Shown in pieces: positions 10,641-21,481 of a DNA stretch of 64,000 nt. Each line of letters opens with the position of its first letter. Positions within the stretch are counted from its first letter, which is position 1. The position numbers and the translations under genes are program-made. The stretch is from Charina bottae (Eukaryota; Chordata; Lepidosauria; Squamata; Charinaidae). The stretch covers positions 3,942,001-4,006,000 of the forward strand of contig JALMGJ010000006.1 in the NCBI GenBank assembly GCA_023362775.1, read 5' to 3'. The notes below the pieces were generated by a model. It had not been told where the DNA came from, did no database searches, and was given only the letters and a program-made list of their open reading frames with translations.

Positions 10641-10791
10641 GAATAGATTCTACCTGGCTGACAATTCAGCTTCACAGCACAGAAATGACTATTTCCTGGA
10701 TCATTCCCCCAGCCCTTCAGATGCCCTCTCTTGCATTGATTTCTACACTGATGCCCGCTGAAACTGGCACAAAGAGGAGCTGGAAAGTTAC

Positions 10792-10836
10792 CTTTTTGCC
10801 TTTGATCCCCTGGTTTCCAGGAAAGCCCTTTTCTCC
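10792..10836 (-). CDS. COL7A1: Collagen exon (45 bp)
   Basis: The acceptor cccactgcag precedes GGAGAAAAG and the donor gtaact follows AAAAAG. It encodes GEKGFPGNQGIKGKK, five perfect triplets with a Lys-rich end. Register is kept with the exons on both sides. Confidence 0.85.
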
Positions 10837-11208
10837 CTGCAGTGGGCATAAAAGAAAAACAACCACAACGTGATTTTTAAGGCAATACACCACAATCTAT
10901 ACTGAGCCGCAAGTTAACCCAAAGGGGATGCATTCACACAACCCATTAATCACAAAAGACAAAGAAAAGGGAGAACTAAGCTTATCATGTTGTCTGAATG
11001 CAACCACAAGGTCTTCAACTGACCTGTGGACCCAGCCCATCAATACATCCTCAAAATCCTTGCATTGGCTGGCAGGACCTCCCCGGGGACCTGGCCCTTG
11101 GCCAAAGATGCCACCAATACCAGCTGGGTCCTTCTGAACATGAAGGACAGGGTCAGCTATGGCACACAGGTTTCAGGAGGGTACCTAGGTACACTTTCCT
11201 GTGAAGCA

Positions 11209-11333
11209 AGGGTGTCTGTGGGGTGTGGTCAAAAAAGTCAAGGTGGTGTCCATGCCGGTGTGATTGAAATTTTTGCTTGGTTTTTATGTTCCACCATCTT
11301 GACCTTTTTTGACCACACCCCACAGACACCCCT
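11209..11333. mobile_element. Palindromic MITE (GTCAAAAAAGTCAAGATGG family), well-kept copy
   Basis: The left TIR 'agggtgtctgtggggtgtgg' and right TIR 'ccacaccccacagacaccc' are near-perfect inverses; both lead into TCAAAAAAGTCAAGGTGG and its inverse. This is the clearest copy for defining the family ends. Confidence 0.78.
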
Positions 11334-11756
11334 CTTGGGAAGGAAAAGGATGCAAGGTCAGTTTTGGCCAGCTTTGTAGGGGCATCAAACTCTGGCAAGC
11401 CTTCCCACCGAGGGAAGTGGGGATTGATTTTGCCCACCCCCTGGAATTTCCAACTCCAGATTTTTCAGGAAACACAAAGGTTATATTTTCCCTGGATGGA
11501 GAAAAGGTGCAGACCTTCTGACTCTGGAGGGATACAAACTCAAGGCCCACTGAGTCTGGTCCTTCCTTCTAAAAGAGAGGAAACATGGCTTGTGTTATTT
11601 CAAGAATATTCTACATACTCCGGTTTTACCTTCACCTGTTTTATTGATAGGAGCTAGGGATCATTCAGAAAATGTCGCTGGGTTCCTGCCACATGCTAAG
11701 CCCAGGTTAAGAACACAATTCTTGGGTGAATCAAACCTGCACTGCCCAGTCAAATA

Positions 11757-12470
11757 TACAATATTTATTATTTATTTTATTTATTATTCAGATTTATCAC
11801 CGCCCATCTCTACACCAGTAGACTCTGGGCGGTTTACAACAACAATATTAAAATTAAAAACCTATACACTTTAAAATACAATACAATAATAAATAAAGAA
11901 AATCCAGAGGATGGTAGGATCTTGAAAAGGAGGATATCACGGGGCTAACCACCCCCAGGAGGAACTATTACCTCCTTCGTCCCAAGCAAGGCGGCAGAAC
12001 CAGGTCTTTAAAGACTTCCTGAAGGCCAGGAGCGAGGGCGCCCGCCTCACCTCTGGGGGCAAGATATTCCAAAGGGTGGGTGCTACTGCAGAGAAGGCCC
12101 ATCTCCTGGACCCCGCTAGATGAAATTCTTTTATTGATGGGGTCTGAAGCATGCCCTCCCTGCATGACCGGGTGGGGCGGGTAGATGTGGTCGGGATGAG
12201 ATGGTCCCTCAGGTACCCTGGCCCCATGCCATGTAGGGCTTTAAAGGTGATGACCAACACCTTGAATTGGACCCGGAAGCAAACTGGTACCCAATGCAGC
12301 TCACGGAGTAGCGGTGTTACATGTGCTGATCTCATAGCACCCACAACTACCCGTGCAGCCGCATTCTGGACCAGCTGAAGCCTCCGGACACTCTTCAAGG
12401 GTAGCCCCATGTAGAGCGCATTGCAATAATCTATATGGGAGATGAGAGGGGCATGAGTGACTGTTCGTGT
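11757..12470 (-). mobile_element. L2-like LINE, 5'-truncated, with the C-terminal frame
   Basis: On the minus strand an open frame (12500-11937) covers the end of the LINE protein: HIDYCNALYMGLPLKSVRRL, then LQLVQNAAARVV, LRELHWVPVCFRVQFKVL, and a final WGWLAP. The 3' UTR follows from 11936 to 11757 with the 'cgcccagagtcta' motif and an AATAAA-rich end. The YADD part is missing. It is a sister of the copy at 57849-58858. Confidence 0.85.
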
Positions 12471-13214
12471 GATGTTCATTGTGATGTAATGTGAGAACAT
12501 GCAACTTAGTGGCTACAAGCATCCCAACCAACTTGGCCTTTTTAAGCCAAATCTGGCCCTTTGAGCAAAGTCAGTGTGAATGTTGGCATAGGACACAAAA
12601 AACCAGCTTCTGCCCAGCTACATCACTGGTGAACCAAGCCTTGGATGCCTCACAGAACCTCCAAGCTTGCAGCGCTGACACTCCAGTACCATTCAAACAG
12701 TATGCTTAACCCTGTTACCAAGCCGATCTATGCATCCTCATGACGCATCAGATTCCAACTGAACTCAAAGGACTGCATGCACACAGCACTCCAAGCTGCC
12801 CCAAAGGACCCACCACAGTGAATATTAACCAAACTGAGATGTGTGGATTTAAGAGCTAGGACTTTACCTGACACCATAAGCATGGTTTGCGAACGCAACC
12901 ATGGAATCATTCTGGTCCTGATGACTTTGATAGTTACCCAGCCCAACCAGGAAGCATCAGGGGGGTCCAACTGTCTCTATTCTATCACCCAAATCGGAAT
13001 CCCCCTCCAAATATTGCCAAATGATCTGTCCCCATATTCTGTGCTCAGTTCAATCCTATGTTCGGGACTGGGGAGGAGATAACCACTTTTATGAGGCAGG
13101 GAATCAAGGCAGGGGTGTGTGCAGGGATTCAAAATCTGTAAGATGGCAGGTGTGGTGCTACATGCACAGATAAAAGGCCCGTGGCTTTGATCACAATAGA
13201 TAATATCTGTAGCT
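12471..13214. other. Intron sequence, nothing recognised
   Basis: No exon with splice sites and no repeat I can name. Confidence 0.45.
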
Positions 13215-13272
13215 CATGGTTGAACTGAGGAGTCCTTGGTGCTCTCTGAGCTTGGCCGTTGGCTTGCAGACA

Positions 13273-13302
13273 TTTCGTTACCTGACTAGGCAACATCTTC
13301 AG
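13273..13302 (-). ncRNA. Hammerhead-ribozyme-like core
   Basis: Read on the minus strand: CTGAAGA, then a stem TTGCC/GGTAA around a TAGTCA loop, then C and GAAA. This fits the CUGANGA - stem II - GAAA core. Stems I and III are not verified. Penelope-like elements are known to carry such motifs. Confidence 0.55.
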
Positions 13303-13641
13303 TGCGAGGGAGTGTGGGGTTTGCTCCCTGTTTATATACAGTAGCTTGCCCTGACAGTGTTGGTGGGGGTGTGGTTTTCTCCTTGGTAGTTCCTTGATTG
13401 GGGTATTGTTTGTCTGCCTGATTGTTTGCCTGCTTGATTGTTTGTCTCCATGTTGGTTCCCTTGATTGGGGTATTGTTTGTCTGCCCGATTGTTTGTCTG
13501 CTTGATTGTTTGTCTCCATGTTGGTTCCCTTGATTGGGGTATTGTTTTCTGCTTGATTGTTTGTCTGGTGTTAAAAATTGACAGCACTGGCAGGGCAACC
13601 TACTGTATATAAACAGGGAACAAACCCTACACTCACTCGCA

Positions 13642-13671
13642 CTGATGATTTTACCTAGTCGGGTAACGAAA
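13642..13671 (+). ncRNA. Hammerhead-ribozyme-like core (canonical CTGATGA)
   Basis: CTGATGA at 13642-13648, stem II TTACC (13651-13655) with GGTAA (13662-13666), then GAAA at 13668-13671 followed by CGTC. This is the closest of the set to the textbook core. Activity cannot be judged from the core alone. Confidence 0.6.
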
Positions 13672-14289
13672 CGTCTGCAAACAATCGATCAAGCTCAGAG
13701 AGCACCAAGGACTCCTTTGATCACAATACTGCACCTACCATCTTGGGGATTTTGACACACACACACACACATCCCTGAGTAAAAGTGTCTAGGCCCTTCT
13801 CTTCTCCTGTCTTCTCAAATGCCAGCAGGTTTATTTGTGTTCATTGCCCATCACCAAAGCAAAGGACCAGCCTAAGATGGTCTGTAGAGCTAAGAGAGAC
13901 GTAGCTATAGAGATGAAAAAAGTGGTGAATAGTCAGTTCCCCAAACAATGGAAACTTCCTGTTGCCTTTTTCCTCCAGAAGAGACTTGCTGAAGTTGGAA
14001 GAATAAACAGGTTGGATCAGAGAACTTTGCACATTAGCCAGCGGTGCAAATTCTCCCATTTAATAAAAGAGAGGCAGATGGATTTAATTGATGAAAAGGG
14101 GACTTGGGCAGGAAAGCAGAGAGAAGGCATTTCTCAGCCATGGGAAACAGTAATGATCCTCCTTAATTTTTTGTTGTTGTCAGCATGAGAAAATTGGAAG
14201 CCAAGAATTCATGACGTGGATCGTGGTTTGTACTGCTGCCTTCCCACTCCAACCAGAATGCTGAATTTTTCATTTCTATCAAAGATTAC

Positions 14290-14325
14290 CTTAATCCTCT
14301 TCGCTCCATGAGGTCCAGGATAACC
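14290..14325 (-). CDS. COL7A1: Collagen exon (36 bp), first Gly-X-Y exon after the hinge
   Basis: The acceptor ctttcaag precedes GGTTATCCT; the donor gtaatc follows ATTAAG. It encodes GYPGPHGAKRIK. The tenth residue, where glycine is expected, is Arg (AGG codon, one base from GGG), so the triplet pattern breaks here. It follows the hinge exon at 34112 after an intron of almost 20 kb. It could be a tolerated imperfection near the hinge, or a variant. Confidence 0.78.
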
Positions 14326-14789
14326 CTTGAAAGAAAAATGAATAAACAAACAAGTGAGCGAATGACTAAATAAATAATAAATATCTCTGGGAGGAGGAAT
14401 GTGTTAGGAACCAAATTCCACAGCAGGCCTATTAACTTGGTGAATAAACTTAGGATCTTGCAAAGATGAAGCAAGGCTAAAACTAAGGAGAACGGTGATG
14501 TCGAGCTGGGTTGTAAAAAGAGTGTTTAAAGATCAATGGAAGTTGCATGGCGCTTTCCAACATGGGGTGGGATTGCATGAACGTCAACTACAATCACCAC
14601 CGCAAAACTAAGCTTCATTACGGGGAATTCATCAAAGAATCTTCTTTCATTCCATCAGGGAAAAGGCTGTCATGGAGGGGTGGACAATTTAAAATCAATA
14701 TGCATGTGATGTCAGCAATGTACAAAAGGGTCAGGGCACGTATCAAAGATGGTCTGTCCAGATGTCCTGACTTCGAGTGAAGGAACACG

Positions 14790-15013
14790 CTGAGACTTGG
14801 TGTACAGGCTCTAGTGTTTTATTGTTCTACTCTGCTAGACGGAATCCAGCTAAACTAAAATGGACTAGTAATGCTCAGAGAAAGGGCCCAAGAAATTAGG
14901 GCGGTGCCTTCTTCAGCCTCTTGCGAGGAAAGCAAAGCGATTCAGTACTGCGCATGTGTTTATCCCCCTGGAGGGAGCCCCCTCCTTCTTCACCAGTTAT
15001 CTCCCTGACACCA
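14790..15013 (-). mobile_element. Possible LTR fragment
   Basis: On the minus strand the piece begins TGTCAGGGAGATAACTGG and contains AATAAAACACTAGAGCC, like an LTR with its polyadenylation signal. It would end at a TCAGGACA. No matching 5-bp target duplication is visible. Confidence 0.35.
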
Positions 15014-15023
15014 TGTCATGGTC

Positions 15024-15282
15024 TGTGGGAATGACCTTGGGAGAGAGGAGGAAGAGCCACAGGCTAGAGAACCACCGTGCAAAAGGTATCTCAGCCCACA
15101 GAAGGAAAAGGGGCGTGGGAAGCATCTCAGAAGGGATCCTCCCCAGTTTTCTGGAAAGTAAAAGGAAAGGAGGGAAGAAATACTTTCAGTCTTGCAGGAT
15201 TCTGTTATGGTAACCCTACATCAAAGGTAGTGTTAGTACTCATGGTTTGTGCTTCTTGTCTGGACTACCTCAGAGGGCTGAC
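15024..15282 (+). mobile_element. LTR of the 'GGCTGACA' family, plus orientation
   Basis: It begins TGTGGGAATGACCTTGGG and ends CCTCAGAGGGCTGACA. It shares the 'ttctgttat' and 'gtccagac' inner blocks with the LTRs at 38213, 55336 and 60307, which have target duplications. No duplication is seen here, so one end may be lost. Confidence 0.6.
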
Positions 15283-15594
15283 AGCCCACCTTCTTGCCAA
15301 TTTTGAATGCAGATGCTGCTGCCCAGTTTTTCCCCCCCAGAATTCCTGAACTGATTGTTTGCAGAGAGCTTTTGAAATGAGACCAAAGGTTGCATTCAGA
15401 ACAAGGGCTCAAAATTGATGACCCCTAAAAGAATTGGGGAGAAGAGCTCAAGGATTCAAATGACATTCATGCCCCCAAACGGCTTCCTTCCATTCCACTT
15501 CTAAGTTCACCCGTTGAGTGAGCTTTAGTCTGTTGTCTGCATTCCACCTTCGCTGTATGTTCAAAGATTGATGCCTTTTTTTCTCTTTATCCAG

Positions 15595-15745
15595 AGGGGT
15601 CCATAGAATGTGGTCAGAAAAGTCACAATGGTGGCTGCAACAGGGCAATCGAAGCTCCACCCAGGCTTTGGCATTTAAAAACTGGGTGGAGCTTCATTGT
15701 GGCTGCCATCTTGACTTTTTTTGACTGTACCCTGCGAACACCTCT
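15595..15745. mobile_element. Palindromic MITE (GTCAAAAAAGTCAAGATGG family)
   Basis: Arms 'aggggtccatagaatgtgg' and 'gtaccctgcgaacacctct', with 'tcagaaaagtcacaatgg' and 'gccatcttgacttttttt' inside. The centre holds an inner inverted pair (GAAGCTCCACCCA and TGGGTGGAGCTTC). Confidence 0.72.
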
Positions 15746-16559
15746 GCTTTATGAGTTCAGCATTTGTTCAATAGCACCCATCCTCAAATTAGGTGAACCA
15801 GATACAATATGAAGGACGGTGGCCCAGTTGTTCGCAAGGCCCTACGGTTATGTAAATGGCCAAGGGAGACTTGCAATTTAGGGATAAGGTTTAGGAACAT
15901 CTCAAGAACAAGCAAACTGGATCTGCTTTCAGCATTAACACACCAACGGAGCACAACAAGATTGAGGAGAAATTTCATTGGCAGGTCAGTGCTGTACACC
16001 ATCCTTAAGACTCCATGGAAATAGACAGTCCTGTTTGATACTCACCCCATGATTTAGCCAGTATCCCACTGAGGGTTCCCCAAGTCCAAGGGCACCAGGA
16101 GAACGGACCTGTACAAGCACAGCAAGAATGCACAGAGTTGTTCAAAAGCAAATCTAGGATTTCTAGAATGGGAAGAGGAAGAGGAAGAGTAAATCCTTAC
16201 TGTTTGGCTCCAATTCTCCACCCTTCTTCGGACTCTGATGTTGTGTCTTCCTTTGAGACTAGCCACCTTTTCCTGCTGGAGAGAAGCTCACTTCAGTTTA
16301 AGCACGGTCACACAAGCACCCGCGGAAAGTGAAAGTTGTCATTCCTCCATGAGCTTTGCAAGAAGATTTTGCATTGGGGTCAACACCATTCCATTGAAAA
16401 GGGAAAGGGAAAGGCAGGTTTGCATTGCCAGCTTCCCCCAGCACCAACACGAATCATCCACCATATCTGGAGGGCAGGAAGTCATGAAGTCATCCTTAGC
16501 CTACCACCAACCAGACGCCTGTGCGTGAATTTGTTTTATGTGTGGAGATCGGTGCACAA

Positions 16560-16720
16560 CGATCAGCACACAACCTTCACAGAAAAAGGTATATATATTG
16601 ATGATAACGTAGTCTGTGCACACTCCGAGGAAGATCTTCAAACTATCCTAAACATCTTTGCAGAAGCATATGAAAAACTCGGCCTCTCGATTAACATTAA
16701 AAAGGGGAGGAAAACACGGG
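16560..16720 (+). mobile_element. LINE reverse-transcriptase fragment with a Y-I-D-D box
   Basis: In one frame the piece reads GIYIDDNVVCAHSEEDL and then QTILNIFAEAYEKLGLSINI. This is the RT motif C (YxDD) followed by the helix typical of non-LTR retrotransposons. It is short and joined directly to a CR1-like 3' end, so the joint may be a rearrangement. Confidence 0.6.
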
Positions 16721-16834
16721 AAGAACATGACTTTAAGTTCAATCTCACCTCCTTTGTGGGCCAAAGCTGCAAGAAGTATAGGCAGCAGGCAAGCAAGGGA
16801 GGGCAAGGGAGAGGGATCCAGGGAGGTAAGATGG

Positions 16835-16985
16835 AGACCTTTAAGGGAAGTAGGGAGGTTTTCAAGAACAGACTGGACAGCCATTGGTCGGAGATGGTAT
16901 GAGGATTCCTGCCTTGGGCTTAGGCAGGGGGCTGGACTAGAAGACCTCCAAGGTCCCTTCCAACCCTAGGATTCTATGAGATTTG
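16835..16985 (+). mobile_element. CR1-like LINE 3' end
   Basis: It contains 'ttcaagaacagactggac', 'gactagaagacctccaagg' and ends 'ggattctatgag'. These are the recalled hallmarks of CR1 3' UTRs in reptiles and birds. Confidence 0.7.
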
Positions 16986-17184
16986 GGGTTGATGTGAATC
17001 AATAAAGCTGTATAGAGACATAAGGAGAACTCTCATAGTCAACACAATAAGAGGTTGGTTGGTTGGTTATTTATGCAATTTATATGGCTACCCACCTGAC
17101 TCTGGGTAGGGATGCAAAGGATTAAAACCAGAAAGAAAAGGAAGCAAACATACCCCTTTGGAATGAACGTTGTGAAAGTAAGTT

Positions 17185-17290
17185 TATTTATTTATTTATT
17201 TATCATATTTATACCCCGCCTATCCCCTCCCTATTGGAGGACTCTAGGCGGCTTACAGCATTTCAATATATATTTAACAATTCATATACA
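17185..17290 (-). mobile_element. L2-like LINE 3' tail
   Basis: TTTA repeats are followed by 'ataccccgcctatcccctcc' and 'ctctaggcggcttacag', the antisense of the 3' UTR block seen at 6757 and 54740. Confidence 0.65.
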
Positions 17291-17515
17291 TATAATTTAA
17301 CCGCGCGCACAGGAAGGAGGTAGGGGAACCGACTCTTCTTCCGTAGGCATTGGACTACATGTCCCAGCATGCCTCGCTTCCGAGTTGGCTGCTGACGTCC
17401 TGGATGTTCGCCGATCGGGCTCTTTCGCCCTCCTCCGCCATTTAACAGGATTCCCAGGATCTTCTTCGCTCCGAGGGCGACCCCCGATCACAGGACGCCG
17501 GCAAATTCTCCCACT

Positions 17516-17692
17516 TTAACATGGTACCCATTTATCTACTCGCCTTAGCTTTCGAATTGCTGGGTTGGCAGAAGCTGGGGTGAATGACGAGAGCTCACCT
17601 CGCCACGCGGGGATTAGAACTGCCGACCATCAGATCTTTACAGGCAGTCTTCCGGCTCAGCAGTTTAACCCGCTGAGCTACCTCGCCCCTTA
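17516..17692 (-). mobile_element. tRNA-derived SINE, truncated
   Basis: On the minus strand from 17692 a tRNA-like head is visible: an A-box-like GTAGCTCAGCGGG and a B-box-like GCAGTTCTAATCCC. The body shares 'tttcgaattgctgggttgg' with the SINEs at 60357 and 63043. The tail part is absent; adjoining 17300-17515 is GC-rich and not assigned. Confidence 0.68.
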
Positions 17693-18927
17693 TAGTTCCT
17701 TACGAAACCTTTTAAATGACATTTTCCCTGATATTCTTTGTCATGTACATTTTCCTTCAGGAGGCTTTTAGAAACAAACTTCTTTTCGGGAGCCTTTTTT
17801 TTTTCAGGTGTAAAAATGGCAAGGATTAACATGCCCTCTTTGCTTATGCTGGGCAGTTTGGAGGACTTGAACCAGAATCTCCTACCATCACTTGTGGGTG
17901 TGGGAAGAAATGAACTGTCTGAAGATGCTGGATGCAAAAAGCTGATCATCAGAAATTGTTCTAGAAGTTGGTACCAGGATGGGCTTTTATCAAAGCCCTT
18001 GCTCGATTATTTTATAGCCCTTTGGTTTAATTTTAAATGGTGGTTAATTAGTGAAAATCACTTGATTCTAATCCCCATTTAGTAAGCATTGCCCACCAGC
18101 CACTACAGTTATTTAAACTCCTCCAAAATTAGGAACAAAGAAGGACCAAGTGGGTGGGAAGGCAGCATTTTATTACCACTTCTGATCTATAATTATAATT
18201 GATATTGAGTTCTAAAGTGAAGAAAGGCCCACATGGGGCTGTTTGAAAAAGATATTAAATTTGTGCCTTCAATTCTCCGAGTGTTCTCTCGAGACATTGA
18301 ATAGTCATTTGACAGAGCTAGCGGAAAACACCATGAAATACTGTACCTTTTTAACTGAAGAAAGAGGGAAAGTGAAACTCTACTAAAGGGACCTTTTATC
18401 CTTATCTATGCAGAGTCTCAAAAGATAAGAGGAAACCAAAAGAGGTCAGAAATGGATTAGAAGGAGCAAAAAATGATGGTTAATATAATGTCTCTTTGTC
18501 CTGTGCTGTGAAGATGACACATTCTCCAATGCGCATTTTCCCCCACACCCTTCCCTCCTCTCATCTGCAATGTTCTTTGGAGGAGCACAGCTTCCACGCA
18601 GTTTCCATGAAGGTGGAATAGTTTGAAAAATACAACTTATGGAAGGATAGAAGGACAGATACACATCTTTTGCTTTTTTGAGTTTGGAGAACGAGGAGGG
18701 CTGCCCGCCTCTCACTAGCTTAGTTCTGGAGAAAACTGAGAAGGATATTATTATAAATGTCTTCCTTGAAAGGGATCTTATGGACCATAGGAAGGAACCA
18801 CCCAGGATGGAATCCCAGTGGCTTTAATGCAGGTTAACTCATGTAGAATATTCTGCACACACCTTCTTAGCTTGCATCTAATTCAGGCTCTTTAATCTAT
18901 CTTAAGTAGCATAGATTGCCCCATGCA
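17693..18927. other. Intron sequence, nothing recognised
   Basis: No exon with splice sites and no recognised repeat. Confidence 0.45.
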
Positions 18928-18929
18928 TA

Positions 18930-19235
18930 CAGGTAGTCCTTAACTACCACAATTGGGACCGTATTTTGGTTGCTAAGCAAAGTGGTCATTAAGCGTATCC
19001 GAGCTGATTTTACAACCTTTTTTGCGGCAGTCGTTAAGCGAATCAGCGTGTGTTAAGCAAACCATGTGGTCATTAAGAGAATCATGCGGTTCCCCATTGA
19101 TTTTGCTTGCCAGAAGTTGGCTGGGAAGGTTGAAAATGGCGATCATGTGACCACAGGATGCTGCGACGGTCATAAATGCGAACCAGTAAGTCCAAACCAT
19201 CACTAAACAAATGGTTGTTAAGTGAGGACTACCTG
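18930..19235. mobile_element. Tc1/mariner-type MITE
   Basis: It begins CAGGTAGTCCTTAACTACC and ends GTGAGGACTACCTG with TA on both sides. It is about 90 bp shorter than the copies at 24854 and 36561 because an interior part is missing. Confidence 0.82.
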
Positions 19236-19847
19236 TATTATGACTGTGACCAATCCACACCATAGCTACTTAACTCCTAAAATCTTTTGATACTTATAGA
19301 AGCCTAGACACAACGCAATCCAAATATGTACTGGAATCCTCTGCTTGCATTAGACATCTGGTAATCCTTCATTTTCAAGATGATTTTGCAAGATCAAGAG
19401 CTGTCTGGGCTAGATGAGACTTTCTCTAATCTCTTTCTACTTTCTCCTCTCACCTCTGCTACAAGTAACAGGTCTTTCCGCTGTGTTCCCATATATCTGT
19501 AAGTTGAAAGACTTCAGATTGAACTTTCAACCAGCAAAAAACTGATTTGGGCAGAAGAAACTATCACAGAATAATCTGAGTTGATGCTGCCTGAATAGTG
19601 AGAATCCAGGTTTCAGATCGATATTCTCTCCAGGTCAGAATATAGACTTTCTTTAAAATGTCTCTTAACAAAAGTCTTCTCCGTCTCTGAAGGTGCTTTC
19701 TGAAGAAGGCCTGGTGCATAACATGGCAAATGGGAGGAGAGAGGGGAAAATGGTGTATGGGGGAAAATGCACATTGGAGAATGTGTCATCACAGTGTCAC
19801 AGTGCAGAAAAAAGAGCTTTATGTGGATCAGCCTTAGTTTTTGCTTC
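19236..19847. other. Intron sequence, nothing recognised
   Basis: No exon or named repeat. A 'gtgcattttccccca' type piece is shared in inverted form with 18530, so a low-copy repeat may be present. Confidence 0.4.
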
Positions 19848-19855
19848 CTCTAATC

Positions 19856-19991
19856 CAGTGTTTCTCAACCTCAGCAATTTTAAAATGTGTGGACTTCAAC
19901 TCCCAGAATTCCCCCAGCCAGCATGCTGGCTGGGGGAATTCTGGGAGTTGAAGTCCACACGTCTTAAAGTTGCTGAGGTTGAGAAACGCTG
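19856..19991. mobile_element. Palindromic hAT-type MITE with target duplication
   Basis: CAGTGTTTCTCAACC at the start and its inverse at the end; a perfect 8-bp duplication CTCTAATC flanks it (19848-19855 and 19992-19999). The arms pair over almost the whole length. Confidence 0.9.
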
Positions 19992-20820
19992 CTCTAATCC
20001 ATTTCTGATCTGATTTGGTTGCATCTTACTTTTTGTTCCACTGACTCCCTGCAAAGATAGGACAGGATAAATGCACAGGAACGTGCAAGAAAGATGCTCT
20101 GAACTTGTGCACATTTGCAGACCGCACATTGGTTTAACAAATAAACAAACATAACCATGAAGCGAGACTGCAACTGCAGATCTTTTGGACATCAAAAATA
20201 TGGGGCTTTCCTAGCCCATCCTGTTTCTCCCGTAGTTAAGAGATTCACAACTCTCACAATTGTGCCCAAGATACAGAAGGTATTGTTTTTTTTAATGTTT
20301 GTGGTGGGCTTTGGGACATTACCCCTTGCTTAAAAAGAGACTTCGTTTCTGCCAAGCCTAAGTGTTTTGTGCACAAATGTTTATTAATGTTCCACCATCA
20401 AGTGAATTTGCAGGTTTATTTTTAACATCACATGGATTGGAGGAAAGGGAGGAATGAAAACCATCTTCTTCCCACAATTAACTCCCCAGATTCCACTGCT
20501 CTAATTTGTTGACTTGCCAATCCAATTAATTTCAAACTCTGGAGCCCAGAGATGCAAGGGGCAGGCGGGTTTCACCCCAGTCCCATTACTCATTTAAGGA
20601 TCTAAACAGGCTTCCCTGCTCCTGTTTCATTGACAGCCCACTGGGAATGTCTTTTAAAAATATGCGTTTATTAGGTTTGAGTCTCAGGGTAGAGCTGCAG
20701 ACGAAAATCAGAACTTGGGACAGCTCCCAGAAATATTTGCATTTATAACTGGCTTAATAAAGTAAACGTTGCCATGTGTGAAGCTCTGCTCTTGATGATA
20801 CCAGACATGCCCATGTAGAG
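19992..20820. other. Intron sequence, nothing recognised
   Basis: No exon with splice sites or named repeat. Confidence 0.45.
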
Positions 20821-20823
20821 GGT

Positions 20824-20878
<55 letters not shown>

Positions 20879-21050
20879 AGGGAGGGAGGGAGGGAGGGAG
20901 GGGGGGGAGGGAGAGAAAGAGAAAGAGAAAGAGAAAGTGAAAGTGAAAGAGAAAGAGAAAGAGAAAGAGAAAGAGAGAGAGAGAGAGAATGAATGAATGA
21001 ATGAATGAATGAATGAATGAATGAATGAATGAATGAATGAATGAATGAAT
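20821..21050. repeat. Compound microsatellite GT / GA / GGGA / GAAA / GAAT
   Basis: Five simple repeats run on without a break: (GT)n, (GA)n, (GGGA)n, (GAAA)n with GTGA variants, and (GAAT)n about fourteen times. Frames here are artefacts. Confidence 0.95.
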
Positions 21051-21481
21051 ATCGGAGAGATCTGCCATTGCCTTCTCCAAAATGCTGGTTAATCTCCCAT
21101 CCTACAGATCTGCCCCGGCATGTCTTAGTGATCCCTCGTCCAACCATTAACCAGATCCTACCTGGCTTAGATTTCTGAAATCAAGCCAGGTGGAAGGGTC
21201 ACTGTGACATGAAACAGACATCTATTAACCAGTTAGCTGCCGCTGAGTCAAGCCCAAGTGCGAGGGAATGTATGGATCAGCGCCTTCCATCCTGATCTGT
21301 GACAAAATGCAACTCTTCCACAGATAATCCAGTGATACATATCTCTGTTTCTATCCATCCATTGATTCTCTGTCTTCCCTTCCTTCTCATCCCTCAACAT
21401 TACTGAGCGTTGTCATTTTTCCCTGAGCTAATCATCTGCTTGCGTTTTGAGTGATCAGTCTTTCTACGGATTGACTGTCTG

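Larger units (their letters stand above)
13215..13735. mobile_element. Inverted pair of Penelope-like element ends around a minisatellite
   Basis: The block 'gctctctgagcttg' to 'tatatacagtagcttgccc' (13235-13350, minus) and its mirror 'ctactgtatataaacagggaacaaa' region to 'agctcagagagcaccaagga' (about 13600-13712, plus) are inverted copies of one sequence. Each holds a hammerhead-like core (see separate entries). Between them a roughly 68-bp unit with 'ttgattggggtattgtttg' is repeated about three times (13390-13570). The same end sequence recurs at 33300 and 51313. Confidence 0.7.

Noticed and set aside
10436..10849. Poly-Arg/Gly and poly-Ser/Pro frames
   Set aside because: They are a translation of the GAG/CTC simple repeat.
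11040..11130. Gly/Pro-rich minus-strand frame (IGGIFGQGPGPRGG)
   Set aside because: Glycines are not at every third residue, the donor would be a weak gtcagt, and its inclusion would break the triplet register between 14290 and 10792.
15024..15282. Complete solo LTR
   Set aside because: The ends look right but the flanking 5-mers (TGGTC and GCCCA) do not match, so I list it only as an LTR fragment of the family.
16045..16110. Possible collagen exon on the minus strand (frame with SPGALGLGEPSVG)
   Set aside because: It has an acceptor-like tacag and a gtgagt donor, but the frame holds only one regular triplet, then no glycine pattern, and the neighbouring exons already join in register without it.
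20743..21147. Minus-strand frame with Ile-His-Ser-Phe and Ser-Leu repeats
   Set aside because: It is a read-out of the compound microsatellite.
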